A stretch of DNA of 64,000 bases. It comes from Paulinella micropora (lineage: Eukaryota > Cercozoa > Imbricatea > Euglyphida > Paulinellidae). The DNA lies in NCBI GenBank assembly GCA_019918135.1, contig WBZZ01004539.1:45001-109000 (forward strand). The letters are read 5' to 3'. Position numbers and translations under genes: made by a program. Below the pieces are notes generated by a model. It ran no database searches. It was not told the DNA's origin and worked only from the letters and a program-made list of their open reading frames with translations. Shown here piece by piece: positions 20,788 through 30,495 of the stretch. How positions within the stretch are numbered: position 1 is the stretch's first letter; each line of letters opens with the position of its first letter.

Positions 20788-21045
20788 CTACCAAAGATAA
20801 TGATAAGAATAGTAATTAGCATACTCAGGATTGTTGTATGTTAATTCCCCTTTTGAATTTCTTATAGCTTTTGCTCTTGCTCTGTAATTTCTTCTTCTTT
20901 CTTTGTCTAAATGGTTGAGATGCGAAAAAAGTCCTATGCGGTCTTTGTAATGCTCATATCTGACATCACCGAAATGAATTGTTTTTCCTTTTGGTGTAGT
21001 AGTTGTATATTTTTTATTTTTTACACTTGACTTTGAAAATCTCAT
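20788..21045 (-). CDS. DUF5754-like small basic protein
   Basis: The protein has 85 residues from the ATG at 21,045 (MRFSKSS). It contains TTPKGKTIHFGD, then HLDKERRRNYRARAKAI and NPEYANYYSYHYLW. This order (a short strand ending in IHFG, a charged YxxRH/RAR helix, an aromatic tail) matches DUF5754, a small family of unknown function found in giant viruses and their mobile elements. It starts 8 bases from the divergent zinc-protein gene, so the two probably share a promoter in the AT-rich gap. Confidence 0.65.
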   Translation of the reverse strand: MRFSKSSVKNKKYTTTTPKGKTIHFGDVRYEHYKDRIGLFSHLNHLDKERRRNYRARAKAIRNSKGELTYNNPEYANYYSYHYLW

Positions 21046-21053
21046 ATTATATA

Positions 21054-21353
21054 ATGAACAAGATAAAAAACCTACCATTAGATGTTCGCTTACACATTAC
21101 CGACTACATCGGTAGATGTATGGACTACCTATATAATCATCATATGTATGACTTCACTAGTTGCTATGTGTGTGGATTAACACTGTGTTTAGCGAACCGA
21201 CAGATTACAGCTATTGATGATAGTTTTGATTGGTTTTATATGTATGAGTTTTGTTCTAATTATTGTTTTGAACTTCAAAAAAAAGAAAGAGCAATATATA
21301 AGGATACATCTATCGCTGTAGGCGGTAAAGCATTAGGTGTTATTAAGTATTAG
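21054..21353 (+). CDS. Small F-box-like zinc protein (family member 1)
   Basis: The protein has 99 residues. It opens with NLPLDVRLHITDYIG, an F-box-like helix, then CYVCGLTLC and FCSNYCFEL, four spaced Cys suited to a zinc site. Relatives with the same layout are at 44,927-45,202 and 51,239-51,463 in the other elements. The stop TAG is followed at once by the integrase ATG at 21,354, so the two may be co-transcribed. An F-box role, linking virus and host ubiquitination, is plausible but unproven. Confidence 0.65.
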   Translation: MNKIKNLPLDVRLHITDYIGRCMDYLYNHHMYDFTSCYVCGLTLCLANRQITAIDDSFDWFYMYEFCSNYCFELQKKERAIYKDTSIAVGGKALGVIKY

Positions 21354-22331
21354 ATGGATAATAAACATTCTAACCAAGTTGTTGAAGATGATGGTGAACT
21401 TGAAAAAAAGAAAATTGAAGAGGCTTCTGAAATACACCATCAATCTAAGACCCCTAAAAAATGGAATACTATACTAGCCCCTGAACCTGAACCATTAAGC
21501 CAAGTGTTTATTGACTTAATGGATATGTCTAAAATAGCTACTAAGAAAGGAAACAAAAACTACAACTTTGGTTTAGTAATGATTGATGTTTATTCCCGTC
21601 GTGGTTGGATTGAACCGATAAAAAATAAAACAACTGGTGAAGTATTGGAAGGATTAAAAAAAATGCCGAAACCTAAAAGGATTACGTCCGACAACGGCAG
21701 TGAATATAAAGGACAAGTTGCTGAATACTTTAAAGACAAGGGAATTCAACATACTACAAACGAAGTTGGCGATCACCGAACTATGGGTATAGTAGATAGA
21801 TTTATTAGAACAATAAGAAATGATTTAAATTTTATGTGGGAAGTTAATGATGATTTTATTTGGGTTCCTTACATTTATGAAATTGTTGATAATTATAACA
21901 ATACATATCATAATACAATTAAGGCCACACCTATGGAAGTCTATGAGGGCAAAAAGAAGAATGACCAAGAAATATACAGAGCCGGTCTTATTAATAAATT
22001 TCCTAAGGGTTCAACCGTGCGAAAAGAACTAGAAAGAACGGTTTTTTCTAAGGGCGATGTTCAGTATTCAAAGAAAGTATATACAGTTAAAGGTCGGAAA
22101 GGCTTTAAGTTAATACTTGGCGACCACGAACTAGTCAGTCCTCAACAATTATTAAATTCCAAAATGAACGAACAACCGGACGAAGAAGTTAAATCTCAAC
22201 TAGCAGACAAAGTTAAAGAAGCTACGAAAGAAAAAAAGACCGGCCACTTATTAAAGTCATTAGACATAAAACCTGAAAACATCCGTAGTAGTGCACGGAT
22301 TAAGAAAAAGAAAGAAATAATGGATTTGTAA
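21354..22331 (+). CDS. rve-type integrase (Polinton-like)
   Basis: The protein has 325 residues with an uninterrupted frame. The catalytic core of the retroviral/Polinton integrase fold is clear: DLMDMSKIATKKG, VMIDVYSRRGWIEPI, RITSDNGSEYKG, then GIVDRFIRTIRNDL and NNTYHNTIKATPMEVYEG. A C-terminal segment (VYTVKGRKGFKLILGDHEL) resembles a small beta domain, followed by a Lys-rich tail with RSSARIKKKK. It inserts linear element DNA into host chromosomes. Only element A carries this enzyme; B and C carry a telomere-resolvase-like recombinase instead. Confidence 0.9.
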   Translation: MDNKHSNQVVEDDGELEKKKIEEASEIHHQSKTPKKWNTILAPEPEPLSQVFIDLMDMSKIATKKGNKNYNFGLVMIDVYSRRGWIEPIKNKTTGEVLEGLKKMPKPKRITSDNGSEYKGQVAEYFKDKGIQHTTNEVGDHRTMGIVDRFIRTIRNDLNFMWEVNDDFIWVPYIYEIVDNYNNTYHNTIKATPMEVYEGKKKNDQEIYRAGLINKFPKGSTVRKELERTVFSKGDVQYSKKVYTVKGRKGFKLILGDHELVSPQQLLNSKMNEQPDEEVKSQLADKVKEATKEKKTGHLLKSLDIKPENIRSSARIKKKKEIMDL

Positions 22332-22457
22332 TTTATTAATAAATTTGTAAGCTAAGTCAAGTTAATACATATATCCCTGTAGGTGATATTGAAACTAGAA
22401 TAAGCAAATTAATATTTTTTAATGCTACCAAGATAAGCAAAGAAGAACTTTTTTTCC

Positions 22458-22978
22458 TTAATCAACTTTAGCTGGAAGTATTTTCGCAATCTGTGTAACA
22501 TCATACACTTTTGGAATATTGCCCAAGGTAGGTGAAAAAAATTTGTTTCCATCCTTGAGAAACACTACCCAGACAAGGTCTCCTTTTGAAACACTTTTGA
22601 GTGTGCTACGTGCTCCCATGCCTGTAATTTCAGCATCACCAGCCTTTCTTTCCTTGCTGATAAGCATATTTTTCTCATCTCCTCTCAAAAAATACTGATT
22701 CTCTGCTTTCGTCGGTGTAAATTTGATTTTTTTTTCAGTAATAGTCAGAGCAGCCATCCCTGCTGTCGCTGATTCAAATTTTGGTTCAGCCTACACAATT
22801 ATAAATGAGAACAAGCCAATAATAAAAATAAATTACTTTTGCTTCATCAGCAGGTGCTTGTGCAGGTGCAACAGGCTCCTACAATACACAAACCATAATA
22901 AGAACAACAACAAAAAAGAAAAGAGATAATTACCTGCGGAGCTGGTGCTGGCTCTTCTTCCTTCTTCTTTGGAGGCAT
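22458..22978 (-). CDS. Intron-containing gene, unrecognised product
   Basis: Three exons are predicted on the minus strand: 22,978-22,934, 22,878-22,837 and 22,790-22,458. Both introns (55 and 46 bases) begin GTAATT, end TAG, are T-rich and fall between codons, so the frame is kept. The product is about 139 residues: a Lys/Glu/Pro/Ala-rich N-terminus (MPPKKKEEEPAPAPQ) made by the two short exons, then a compact domain of about 100 residues with ITEKKIKFTPTKAENQYF and GDLVWVVFLKDGNKFF. No family is recognised. It lies between the integrase and a coiled-coil gene and may be a host gene or an element gene adapted to host splicing. RNA reads would settle the exons. Confidence 0.6.
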
Positions 22979-22983
22979 CGCAA

Positions 22984-23024
22984 CCTACATAAACACACAG
23001 AGGGACAATATGTGTTTATGTAGG
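22984..23024. terminator. Perfect 14-bp stem-loop
   Basis: CCTACATAAACACA (22,984-22,997) pairs with TGTGTTTATGTAGG (23,011-23,024) around a 13-base loop. It sits just upstream of the intron-containing gene and beyond the 3' end of the coiled-coil gene, so it may end that gene's transcript or be regulatory. Confidence 0.45.
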
Positions 23025-23142
23025 GGTAGTTTAATGTCTTGCCCAGGACTTTATATAAAATTTTGCTTTTGAAAATATAACATATAGCAATAGCTATAAG
23101 CATTTCTTTTGAAAATATCGCCCTCATATAAATAATATTCAA

Positions 23143-23634
23143 CTATCCCCTACATGCTCTATTCATATTTCTATCACCAACCCCTACGTCTATCCCTATT
23201 TCATCTAATCTCTTCATCATCATACATGCCTCCGTAAATGTAGTCCCTCTTTCAATCATTTTTTCCATCTTAACAAGCTCCTCTGCAACTATCATTCCTC
23301 TATTCTGCTTCTTCCAATGCTTCATCAATTTTATTTCGCTCTCAATCTTTCTTTTCTTCAACTTCTTTCGTCTATCCTCCATCAAGTCTTCTTCTATCTC
23401 GTCTCTCTCCTTCTGCTTCTCTTTCAATATTTCATTAATAACATTTCGTCTCTCCTTCTTATTCATTAACTCATTCTTCATTTTCTCAATTATCGCTTCG
23501 TCTTTTTCAATCTCTTTATCTGCCTTTATTTTCAATTCATTTAGTTTTTTTGCTGAATATCTACTATCAGCTTTAAACTGCTCTATCCACATATATTTAT
23601 CTTTTACATTATTTGGAATAAGATTTAACGACAT
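23143..23634 (-). CDS. Coiled-coil protein, unrecognised
   Basis: The chosen start is the ATG at 23,634 (MSLNLIPNNVKDKYMW), giving 163 residues; an upstream in-frame extension is hydrophobic and probably not used. Most of the protein is a Lys/Glu/Arg/Ile coiled coil, and the C-terminal 45 residues contain AEELVKMEKMIERGTTF. The upstream gap to 24,063 contains a tiny basic frame (23,654-23,740, 28 codons) but otherwise no gene. The role is unknown. Confidence 0.5.
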   Translation of the reverse strand: MSLNLIPNNVKDKYMWIEQFKADSRYSAKKLNELKIKADKEIEKDEAIIEKMKNELMNKKERRNVINEILKEKQKERDEIEEDLMEDRRKKLKKRKIESEIKLMKHWKKQNRGMIVAEELVKMEKMIERGTTFTEACMMMKRLDEIGIDVGVGDRNMNRACRG

Positions 23635-23718
23635 AAATAATAAAATATATAATATGAAAAAGGCACTTATGGCTCGCAAAAAAAAACAGAAAAACCAAGA
23701 AAGCACGCAAAGCATCAA

Positions 23719-24063
23719 CGCGCGCTTTCGTGTTTTTTGAGGGAGCTGAAGTATTGGCTGATTAGTTCTATTCTACTTTTTTCTGTCTAACAGAAACTTT
23801 AACAAAAAAGTAAAGAAAAATCGCAAAACCCGTTATATTTCTTTTTTCTCAAATTGACAGCTGTGACTGTGTTTGGTGTCTAGAAATGCTACGTGTATCA
23901 TTTTATTAACCGTTTCCACTTTTTTACGACCGTTGCCATTTTGTCCCTGCGGGCCGGCCGGTGTGTGTCTCTGTGTGGCGGATGGTATGTCGTGAAAAAG
24001 TGTGCCGAAGTGGCACCCTATACTACTTATATTCTAGGTATGAGCAATATATATACATATATA
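23719..24063. other. Inter-element gap between A and B
   Basis: I see no gene. The stretch is mixed in composition, with a short GC patch (GCGGGCCGGCCGG near 23,949) and TA repeats just before the palindrome that starts element B. It is the flank of element B on the left; no clear target duplication with the right flank was found because both flanks are TA-rich. Confidence 0.4.
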
Positions 24064-24461
24064 TGATCATTTATATATATGGACAAGTCTATTCGTATAT
24101 TAAATACAAGCACAGAAAAGATGAAAAACACACACAGGAAAACAGAAAACGCACACAGGAAGCATAAAACATACCTTTGTTTTACAAAAACACGGAAAAC
24201 TAAGCAGACTAAGGAAGATTTAGACAAAATAACGACTACTTCATATTTTTTATTCTAAAAAATATATATAAATTTCATTTAAATGAATTAGTCGTTATTT
24301 GTCTAATCTTCCTTAGTCTGCTTAGTTTTCCGTGTTTTTGTAAAACAAAGGTATGTTTTATGCTTCCTGTGTGTGTTTTCTGTTTTCCTGTGTGTGTTTT
24401 TCATCTTTTCTGTGCTTGTATTTAATATACGAATAGACTTGTCCATATATATAAATGATCA
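24064..24461. repeat. 400-bp imperfect palindrome P1-left
   Basis: The arms start TGATCATTTATATATATGG and end CCATATATATAAATGATCA. They pair over about 180 bp, through CAAGCACAGAAAAGATG and AACTAAGCAGACTAAGG, up to AACGACTA/TAGTCGTT. The central 40 bp (around 24,245-24,285) is AT-rich and not self-complementary. The same palindrome, inverted, ends the right repeat. It is bounded: sequence outside does not mirror the element. Confidence 0.9.
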
Positions 24462-24653
24462 TCAAACACAACAAATGGGGGAGGGGGGCAACGAACGAAG
24501 TTCGTGGGGGAAGGGGGCGATAGCCACGCGAGTAAGGGGAAAAAAGAGTTTTACTTTTTGCTTTTCTCCTTGGAAGATCGGCAAAAAAAAAAATTGTTTG
24601 ACCAAAATTGGTGGCACCGGCTCAGACATAACGATATTATTTTGCTGATATGA

Positions 24654-25105
24654 TCACATAGAGATAGGCTTTCTATTTTCGTTAAAATAACTAGTCCATC
24701 TATCTATATTCTTGTCTGCTTTTTCTCCGTATTTTTTTTGTATTGTTTTTTAAGGTCCCTTCGTTGCTCATTGTATTTCTTCAGATATTTCTCCATATAT
24801 GCCTTTTTCTTCAATTTCCGTTCTTCAGAAAGTGGTTTTTTATTTATATTCTTTTTCCTTTCATGGTATGCTTTATTGTATTCCTTTATCTTGTCCTTAT
24901 TTTCTAGTCTATATTGCTTCTTTTTTTGTTGTAATTATTCTTTCTTCTTTTCTTTATACTTTTTTTGATATTCCAATATTCTTTCTTTATTCTTCTCGTA
25001 ATATTCCCTGTGGTATTTTTGCATTCTTAAAAATGCGAAACTATCCCCGTATTTTTGTGAGATATACTTCTGTCGGTTTGCGTATTGTTCGGATGCGGTT
25101 GGCAT
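24654..25105 (-). CDS. Lys/Tyr-rich protein in the terminal repeat (left copy)
   Basis: This gene has a mirror copy at 47,000-47,452. The start is ATGCCAACCGCATCC. The product is about 150 residues of Lys, Tyr, Glu and Arg with repeating KYxxKxKE patterns, much like the C-terminal repeats of the GIY-YIG proteins in this window, so a DNA-binding tail-like function is plausible. It is interrupted. Being inside the inverted repeat, it is present at both ends and transcribed toward the element tip. Confidence 0.45.
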
Positions 25106-25603
25106 TATTGCTTTTAGATATAATTCCCCCTTATGTTTAATATATAATTCCCCCTTAATACATAATTCAATGATTGAATATGAGAGCAGGTGAGAAGGAA
25201 ATAATCTTGTTTATGTCTGTCCGACCCCATGGTCGGCCGTGTCCCAGTAGCCCCCTTACGGGGTTGGACGCTTTTTAGTTATTAAATTTCGGTATTTATT
25301 ATATTATTCTTCTTACTATTATCTATATTTTAACTTGTCCAAGTTGTCCAACCTTTTCTTTAAGAAATGAAATTTTTTTGTCGTCTCCCGTTTTTATACA
25401 ATAAGGAAAAATAATTTTCCGCCCGCGGGTATTGGCCTCGGTCAATTCGGCCTTCATTATTACTAACACTGGTTTGTCTCTCTCAGACTGCTACTATTAA
25501 CAACAACTGGCCGAGTGGTTTTAACAACATTTAGGGACATATCGGGGTAATATGGATTTTTAATTTAAAATAATTAAAATAATATAATTGTATATAAGAG
25601 ACA

Positions 25604-25832
25604 TAATGCTGAGGACACTTCAATTCACTAAGGAAGAAGTAGTTCAACGGAAAGGGAAAGGGCGAAAGCATTTTTAAGGGCTCATCCCGACAAGAATAGG
25701 GCGAACGCGAATGCATACTATTACAAGAACCAAGATAGGATAAAATTATTGCGCAAGGAGAAATATGAAAAACAAAAAGCGGAATTACTTGAATTAATGG
25801 CTTTTCGTAATAATATGTTAAACAATATATAA
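25604..25832 (+). CDS. Small Lys-rich remnant
   Basis: A short plus-strand gene begins ATGCTGAGGACACTTC just inside the left repeat and encodes a helical, Lys-rich protein with HPDKNRANANAYYYKN and KEKYEKQKAELLELM. It resembles the Lys/Tyr-rich protein of the terminal repeat. It is interrupted about once. No function is assigned. Confidence 0.35.
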
Positions 25833-25879
25833 TTTATTTTATATATTCTCATAAAAATATATATACTATTATATAAACC

Positions 25880-26421
25880 ATGGACACCTCTCACAGCCGA
25901 TCGTATTGGACATACGACGACCTAAGACTTCATTTGGATTATGTAAGTAGAAATTATTTCCTAAATCTAGTCAATGCAGTTTCATTTATGTCCCCCTATG
26001 GAAAGTGGAACACGAACGACTGGAAACTTGTGGAAAATATAGAAAACGGGGAAGAACAATATTGTTGTTGCTCACACGAGATTACAAAGAATTACATTAT
26101 AAAAAATGTAAAAATGGAAACGAAATGGTGCTGGGATCTGAATGTATCAAGCGATTTAAGAACAGCCAAATGAATGCAGACCTATCATTGCTTATTCGCA
26201 CCCTTGACAATCCAAACATTAAATTCTGTTGCTATTGTAATAGCAATGGGGCAATTCCAAAAAAGATTGTTGATAAATATCCAAACATAGACAAGTATTA
26301 TCATAAATCTTGTATGAAAAAGAAATTTTATCGGTGTACTCTTTGTAATGCTTTTAGAGGATTTGAGCCATGCGATTGCTTGGATAAGATTAGAAGTGGA
26401 ACAAACGATAAACCCTTTTAG
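25880..26421 (+). CDS. Cys-rich zinc-binding protein region
   Basis: The plus-strand translation has an N-terminal part with TYDDLRLHLDYVSRNY, a CCCSHEI...GSECIKRF pattern known from zinc modules of giant-virus and transpoviron/PLV proteins, and a C-terminal cluster CCYC...CTLCNAFRGFEPCDC. These would form two or more zinc sites. The coding region is interrupted about once. It lies upstream of the primase-helicase and may act in replication or transcription; this is inferred from position. Confidence 0.5.
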
Positions 26422-26580
26422 CTAAGATAATATGTGATGATTAATAAATATATATATATATATATTTTTTGTATAAAGATATATAAAAAATTATAATTAC
26501 CTATTAAGTATAGTGTTATATATATGGATATATAGAATAATTAATTTATTTTTATAAAAAGATCCGAGCGACTATATAAG
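26422..26580. promoter_or_regulatory. AT-rich intergenic promoter region
   Basis: This is a very AT-rich gap with TATATATATATATATATTTTT near 26,448 and GACTATATAAG directly before the ATG at 26,581. The TATATAA box just before the start codon recurs before many genes in elements A and B. Confidence 0.5.
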
Positions 26581-29019
26581 ATGACCGCACCGACGCTGAC
26601 CAATGCGCAATGGTATTGGAAACAAGAAGAAGAACTGAGAGATAAACCGCAGGATGCGGTCCTTATCAAGTGGGGGAACAAGCAATTCACCACTATGCAA
26701 TTTCAAGAGGATTTCGTGGTATTGATTGAAAAAACGCCAGAGGAACAAAGACAATACTATGAAGTATTAATGGAAAACAAACCCCAGCGAATGTTTGCCG
26801 ACATTGATGGCGATGAATTATCAATCTCACGAGAAAAAATGTATGAGCGATGGAACACACTTATGGAAAATGTATTTGCTAATGTAGGCTTGAAGTATAA
26901 TCCTAAAAAAGCAAGATACTTGGATGCGAGCAAGAGTGGTAAAATGTAGTGCTATTTTTCTTACGATAATGGCTTGGTGTTTCAAAACTGCGAAACACAA
27001 AAAGAGTTCTGAAAATATGTGGAAGTGGTAATTGAAAAAGATTACCCCGACCTCTGTTTCATGTTTGAACGGGCCTACAAGAATATTGAGTTGCGAACCA
27101 TACTTAATATTTCTGTTTATAACAAAAACAGGGCTTTCCGCACTATCTATTCTCATAAAGATGGTAGCGATCGCGTTTTGCTTCCGTATTCATACACACC
27201 AAAAACAAACAACTTGAAACTGCTTCAAGATGTAGAAATAGACGATTATTTGATTATGCGACCCGATGATGATACATTTTACAACATCAAAATTCCCGAA
27301 TATACAACTTTGAAACGATATCAACATATCACATTGGAAGAAATATACGAAATCATACTCAGCAAAATATCAAATGTAGAAATTGTTGAAAAAAAAGCAG
27401 AGAATGTTTATTTTAAAAACCATAGGGACACGAATATGTATCATAAACGGAGAAGAAAATAACAGCGACAATTGCTATGTAGTATGGAGAAGAGACGGAT
27501 TGTATTTCTACTGCCACGATAGTAGTTGCGAGGGCAAAAGTATAAAAATTACCAACTATCGCCCCCCGTCGTCCGTAATATCAACACGATTGAAGATTTA
27601 CGACGACTTGCCGACAAATGTAATATTTTGGAAAAATTCACAGAGTTGATAGATACTGCTTTGGCTTGGATGAATAAATCATACACTTTTGCTAACTTAG
27701 CAAAACCAACCATAATTGAAGAAAAGGTTTATTCCAAAGGTAAGCAGGTGTTCCGCTACAAGACGGAATCAGCGATGGAATCATTCTTCAAAAACAAGAG
27801 AGTAAAGACTAACTTATCAAAGGAGGACTGGATAGCACTAGGCAAGAACCCAGCCACATTGAATGTCGTTGATTTGTATAAAATGTGGAACACATACCCG
27901 AAAAGACGAGAAGTGAATGACGTAATCTTTGATCCTAAGGCATACTTTGATAACGACAAACAAGGGTTTTATAACTTGTTTAAGGGCTTTGAAATTCCAG
28001 CGGACACATTAGAAGACGTGAAATCATTCACGGCAGAAGAAGAAAAAAATGAAGCATTCTTTCAACATATCTTAAATAGATGGTGTGGGGGAAGACAAGA
28101 CATATATATAAAGGTGCTTGATATGTTCGCGAGCATTTACCAAAAGCAGTGGCAAAAACTACATTTATCATCAGTTTTAACGAGCACTGAACGAGCAGGT
28201 AAGGATATTATTCTTGAAATATTCAAAGACGTAATAGGTGCCGATTATTACTTCCAGCCGTCCGATGTTAAAGAAATATTAGATGATTTCAATGCCCAAC
28301 TAGCAAAAGCAATTGTAGTATTTATGGACGAAATGGTTTGGGGTGGTGATAAAGAACGAGCGGGGACAATTAAGAAACTTGTATCAGAAAATACACTCAC
28401 CCTTAAACAAAAATATTTACCAAATCTAACATTAGAAAATATGTTATTCTTGGTCCTTGCTTCAAACGAAGAATGGGTAGTGCCAGCGGGAACCACCGAG
28501 CAACGATGGTTAGTCCTTGAAGTTTCCGACGAACTGGCACTTATGAAACCAGACGAGAAAAGAAAAGTAATTACAGATATTAGATCTATTGACAGGCAAC
28601 GTTTCTTCTTGAAAGAGACCTCAGCGATTTTAACGCTCGCGAAACAATCATTACAAAGGGACTGCGAGAACAAAAAGTGAAATCCCTTTCAAAATTAAGA
28701 AAGTGGTGGTTGGATTGTTTAAACTTAGGATATATTACAAACCAATTACCGGAAATTCATTTTGGTAAAGAAGTTTCAAAAGAAGCATTGTATGATGTGT
28801 ATAAAGCCAATGCGAATGATCCACACTTCACGGGTCAGTTTCTGGACTAATTTAAGAAAACTGATGCCAGATGTGGTAGAAAAGAAGAAAACAATGGAAG
28901 AAGGTATAAGAGTTAGATATGTAGATTTACCAACCTTAGAAGAATGTAAAAATCAATGGAAGGTTATTTATGGTGATAACGAATGGACTTTTGACGACGA
29001 CAATGATGATGATGAATAA
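26581..29019 (+). CDS. AEP primase / SF3 helicase region
   Basis: The N-terminal part has the archaeo-eukaryotic primase signature RMFADIDGD and later SVYNKNRAFRTIYSHKDGSDR, the typical NTP-binding block. A Cys-rich segment (YFYCHDSSCEG) follows, then an SF3 helicase: TSTERAGKDIILEIF (Walker A region), IVVFMDEMVWGG (Walker B), LVSENTLTLKQK and LVLASNEEW (sensor Asn), and QRWLVLEVS. The tail is acidic. Proteins of this D5-like type prime and unwind DNA in PLVs and large DNA viruses. The region is interrupted about four or five times and is listed as one span. It differs from the TV-Pol/SF3 system of element D. Confidence 0.8.
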
Positions 29020-29061
29020 ATAATATAAAACGGATTTTTTTTTGTTATGCTTATATATAAC

Positions 29062-29757
29062 ATGTCAACCAAAAAAGATTATCTGAGCCAAATAGAAAAA
29101 TGGACCCATTTAAGTAGCGATATAAAACTGCCAACAAGCAAATCACTTAAACCTGATATCGTCGCATTTTATGAAAAATACCGACCCGAACAAAATCAAG
29201 AAGTTACTGAGAAGAGTGATAATGTTGAAGTTTTGTTGCTTTCTTCCGATATGATGAAAAAATTCTTTGATAATGAACCAACAACAGAAGAATATACATC
29301 TTTTAAAGAAAGTGATTTGAAGGAGACTGGTATCACAGAAATCAAGGTTAATGTGAGCGAAGCGTCACAACGTGGTGAAGCCACTTGTGTAGGAGAAGAA
29401 TTAGCAAAAAAAGAAGTGCCTGTTTTAGAAGCAAAAGAGGAAACCGCACCAACGAAGGAAAAGAAAACACCGATTAAAGCAAAGCGAAATCAGCCCGAGA
29501 ACGGATATAGTTGCTATGAAATAATAACGGCACATTTGAAAGTATCAAAAGACCCGTTTAATTTCTTGTATATGAAAGTGGAAGACCGCACGACAATGCA
29601 GGAGGATATGAAGAAATGGCACGAGAGTAGATATGCACACATACCACCAGAGCAACGCCCTATTCTTAAATATGGTAAGTTAGATTATAAGACATTTTTT
29701 AGAGATGTTTTTATCTCAACACGAGGGCAAACTAACAACACTAAAAGACATGTATGA
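29062..29757 (+). CDS. Unrecognised 231-residue protein
   Basis: The frame is uninterrupted from ATGTCAACC, preceded by TTATATATAAC. The N-terminal 60 residues are helical (DYLSQIEKWTHLSSDIKL). The middle is an acidic/Lys-rich linker, and the C-terminal 80 residues have a compact helical composition (NGYSCYEIITAHLKVSKDPF, YAHIPPEQRPILKYG). It follows the primase-helicase in the same direction. No family is recognised. Confidence 0.55.
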   Translation: MSTKKDYLSQIEKWTHLSSDIKLPTSKSLKPDIVAFYEKYRPEQNQEVTEKSDNVEVLLLSSDMMKKFFDNEPTTEEYTSFKESDLKETGITEIKVNVSEASQRGEATCVGEELAKKEVPVLEAKEETAPTKEKKTPIKAKRNQPENGYSCYEIITAHLKVSKDPFNFLYMKVEDRTTMQEDMKKWHESRYAHIPPEQRPILKYGKLDYKTFFRDVFISTRGQTNNTKRHV

Positions 29758-29763
29758 TAGGTT

Positions 29764-30393
29764 TCATATGTAATCGGCGATTAGTGCTATGTCTCTCATA
29801 ACATCAATATTAAAATATGATGGTTTAAAGGACACATAATCCGCAGATGCCGTTTTATAATATACTTCCAATGTTATTGGAGCATCTGTCGCATATGTTA
29901 ATAAAACCTCATTGGTTGTATTACCTAAAATTCGTATTGTTGTATTATTGGTGGTGTCTGCGGGATTTGGACAAGTCATTAACCATATCATTTTCATTTG
30001 AACTCCAAATCTTTGAATTAGCCATATACAATCAAAAGACTTATACTCAATGGCGGTTGTATAATTTAGCACTTCGCTGTAAAAGTCATCAACATTTGTT
30101 CCGTCCGTTTTATGAAACCAAAACTGAAAAGTTCCTATTCCAGTCGGGGCGGGCAAATTCAAAGACCCGCGAAAAGCAACTTTAATGAAATAACCATATC
30201 CTAAATTAGATATTGTTTTGCTACCATATCCGCCCGTGCAAAGAGTAATGAATGTGGAACTTTCCATCCACGACCTAAGGTCAAGACCAACATACGCATT
30301 TTGAATGTTTCTTGTTAATGTCGGGGTAGCAGTGACGGCAATAGTTTTAGTATCTATTGACTGCTGTTCTTGCGATCGGCCGAATATATTCAT
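29764..30393 (-). CDS. Beta-rich virion-type protein (MN-I/L-FG family)
   Basis: The protein has 209 residues from the ATG at 30,393 (MNIFGRSQEQQS). It is beta-rich throughout, with KVAFRGSLNLPAPTG, FQFWFHKTDGTN and ITLEVYYKTASADYV. Its N-terminus resembles that of the minus-strand gene at 43,670-44,902 (MNLFGQSTN), so the two may share an anchoring peptide. A capsid-decorating or fibre-base role is possible. It lies back to back with the fibre gene; the gap has a small palindrome (AATCGCTCGCGATT near 30,428). Confidence 0.5.
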   Translation of the reverse strand: MNIFGRSQEQQSIDTKTIAVTATPTLTRNIQNAYVGLDLRSWMESSTFITLCTGGYGSKTISNLGYGYFIKVAFRGSLNLPAPTGIGTFQFWFHKTDGTNVDDFYSEVLNYTTAIEYKSFDCIWLIQRFGVQMKMIWLMTCPNPADTTNNTTIRILGNTTNEVLLTYATDAPITLEVYYKTASADYVSFKPSYFNIDVMRDIALIADYI

Positions 30394-30495
30394 ATTTTTT
30401 AAACTATATATTCCACTATATATAAAAAATCGCTCGCGATTTTGCTATATAACACAAATTGAAAATTTGGTTGTATAAAATAATTCTATTAAATT

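Larger units (their letters stand above)
12302..23718. mobile_element. Element A: Polinton-like virus remnant with rve integrase
   Basis: This is a block of AT-rich genes of PLV/Polinton type: cysteine protease, packaging ATPase, basic core-like protein, two-helix membrane protein, fibre and rve integrase. The fibre, membrane protein and a small Cys protein have homologues in element B, in different order and orientation. No major capsid gene is recognisable and no terminal repeat was found, so the limits are the outermost genes. It is broken, with about five or six interruptions concentrated in the fibre region; most other genes look whole. Age cannot be set without paired ends. Confidence 0.75.
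24064..25549. repeat. Left terminal inverted repeat of element B
   Basis: It pairs with 46,560-48,044. The inner edge is ...CATATCGGGGTA at 25,549, and the outer edge starts with TGATCATTTATATATATGG. It contains a palindrome, a G-run segment (GGGGGAGGGGGGCAACG near 24,480), and a Lys-rich gene read toward the outside. Differences from the partner are few and mostly single bases. Confidence 0.9.

Noticed and set aside
24373-25140. Hydrophobic plus-strand frames in the left terminal repeat (and mirror on the right)
   Set aside because: Antisense of the Lys/Tyr-rich gene; Phe/Ser/Tyr runs come from reading A-rich codons backwards.
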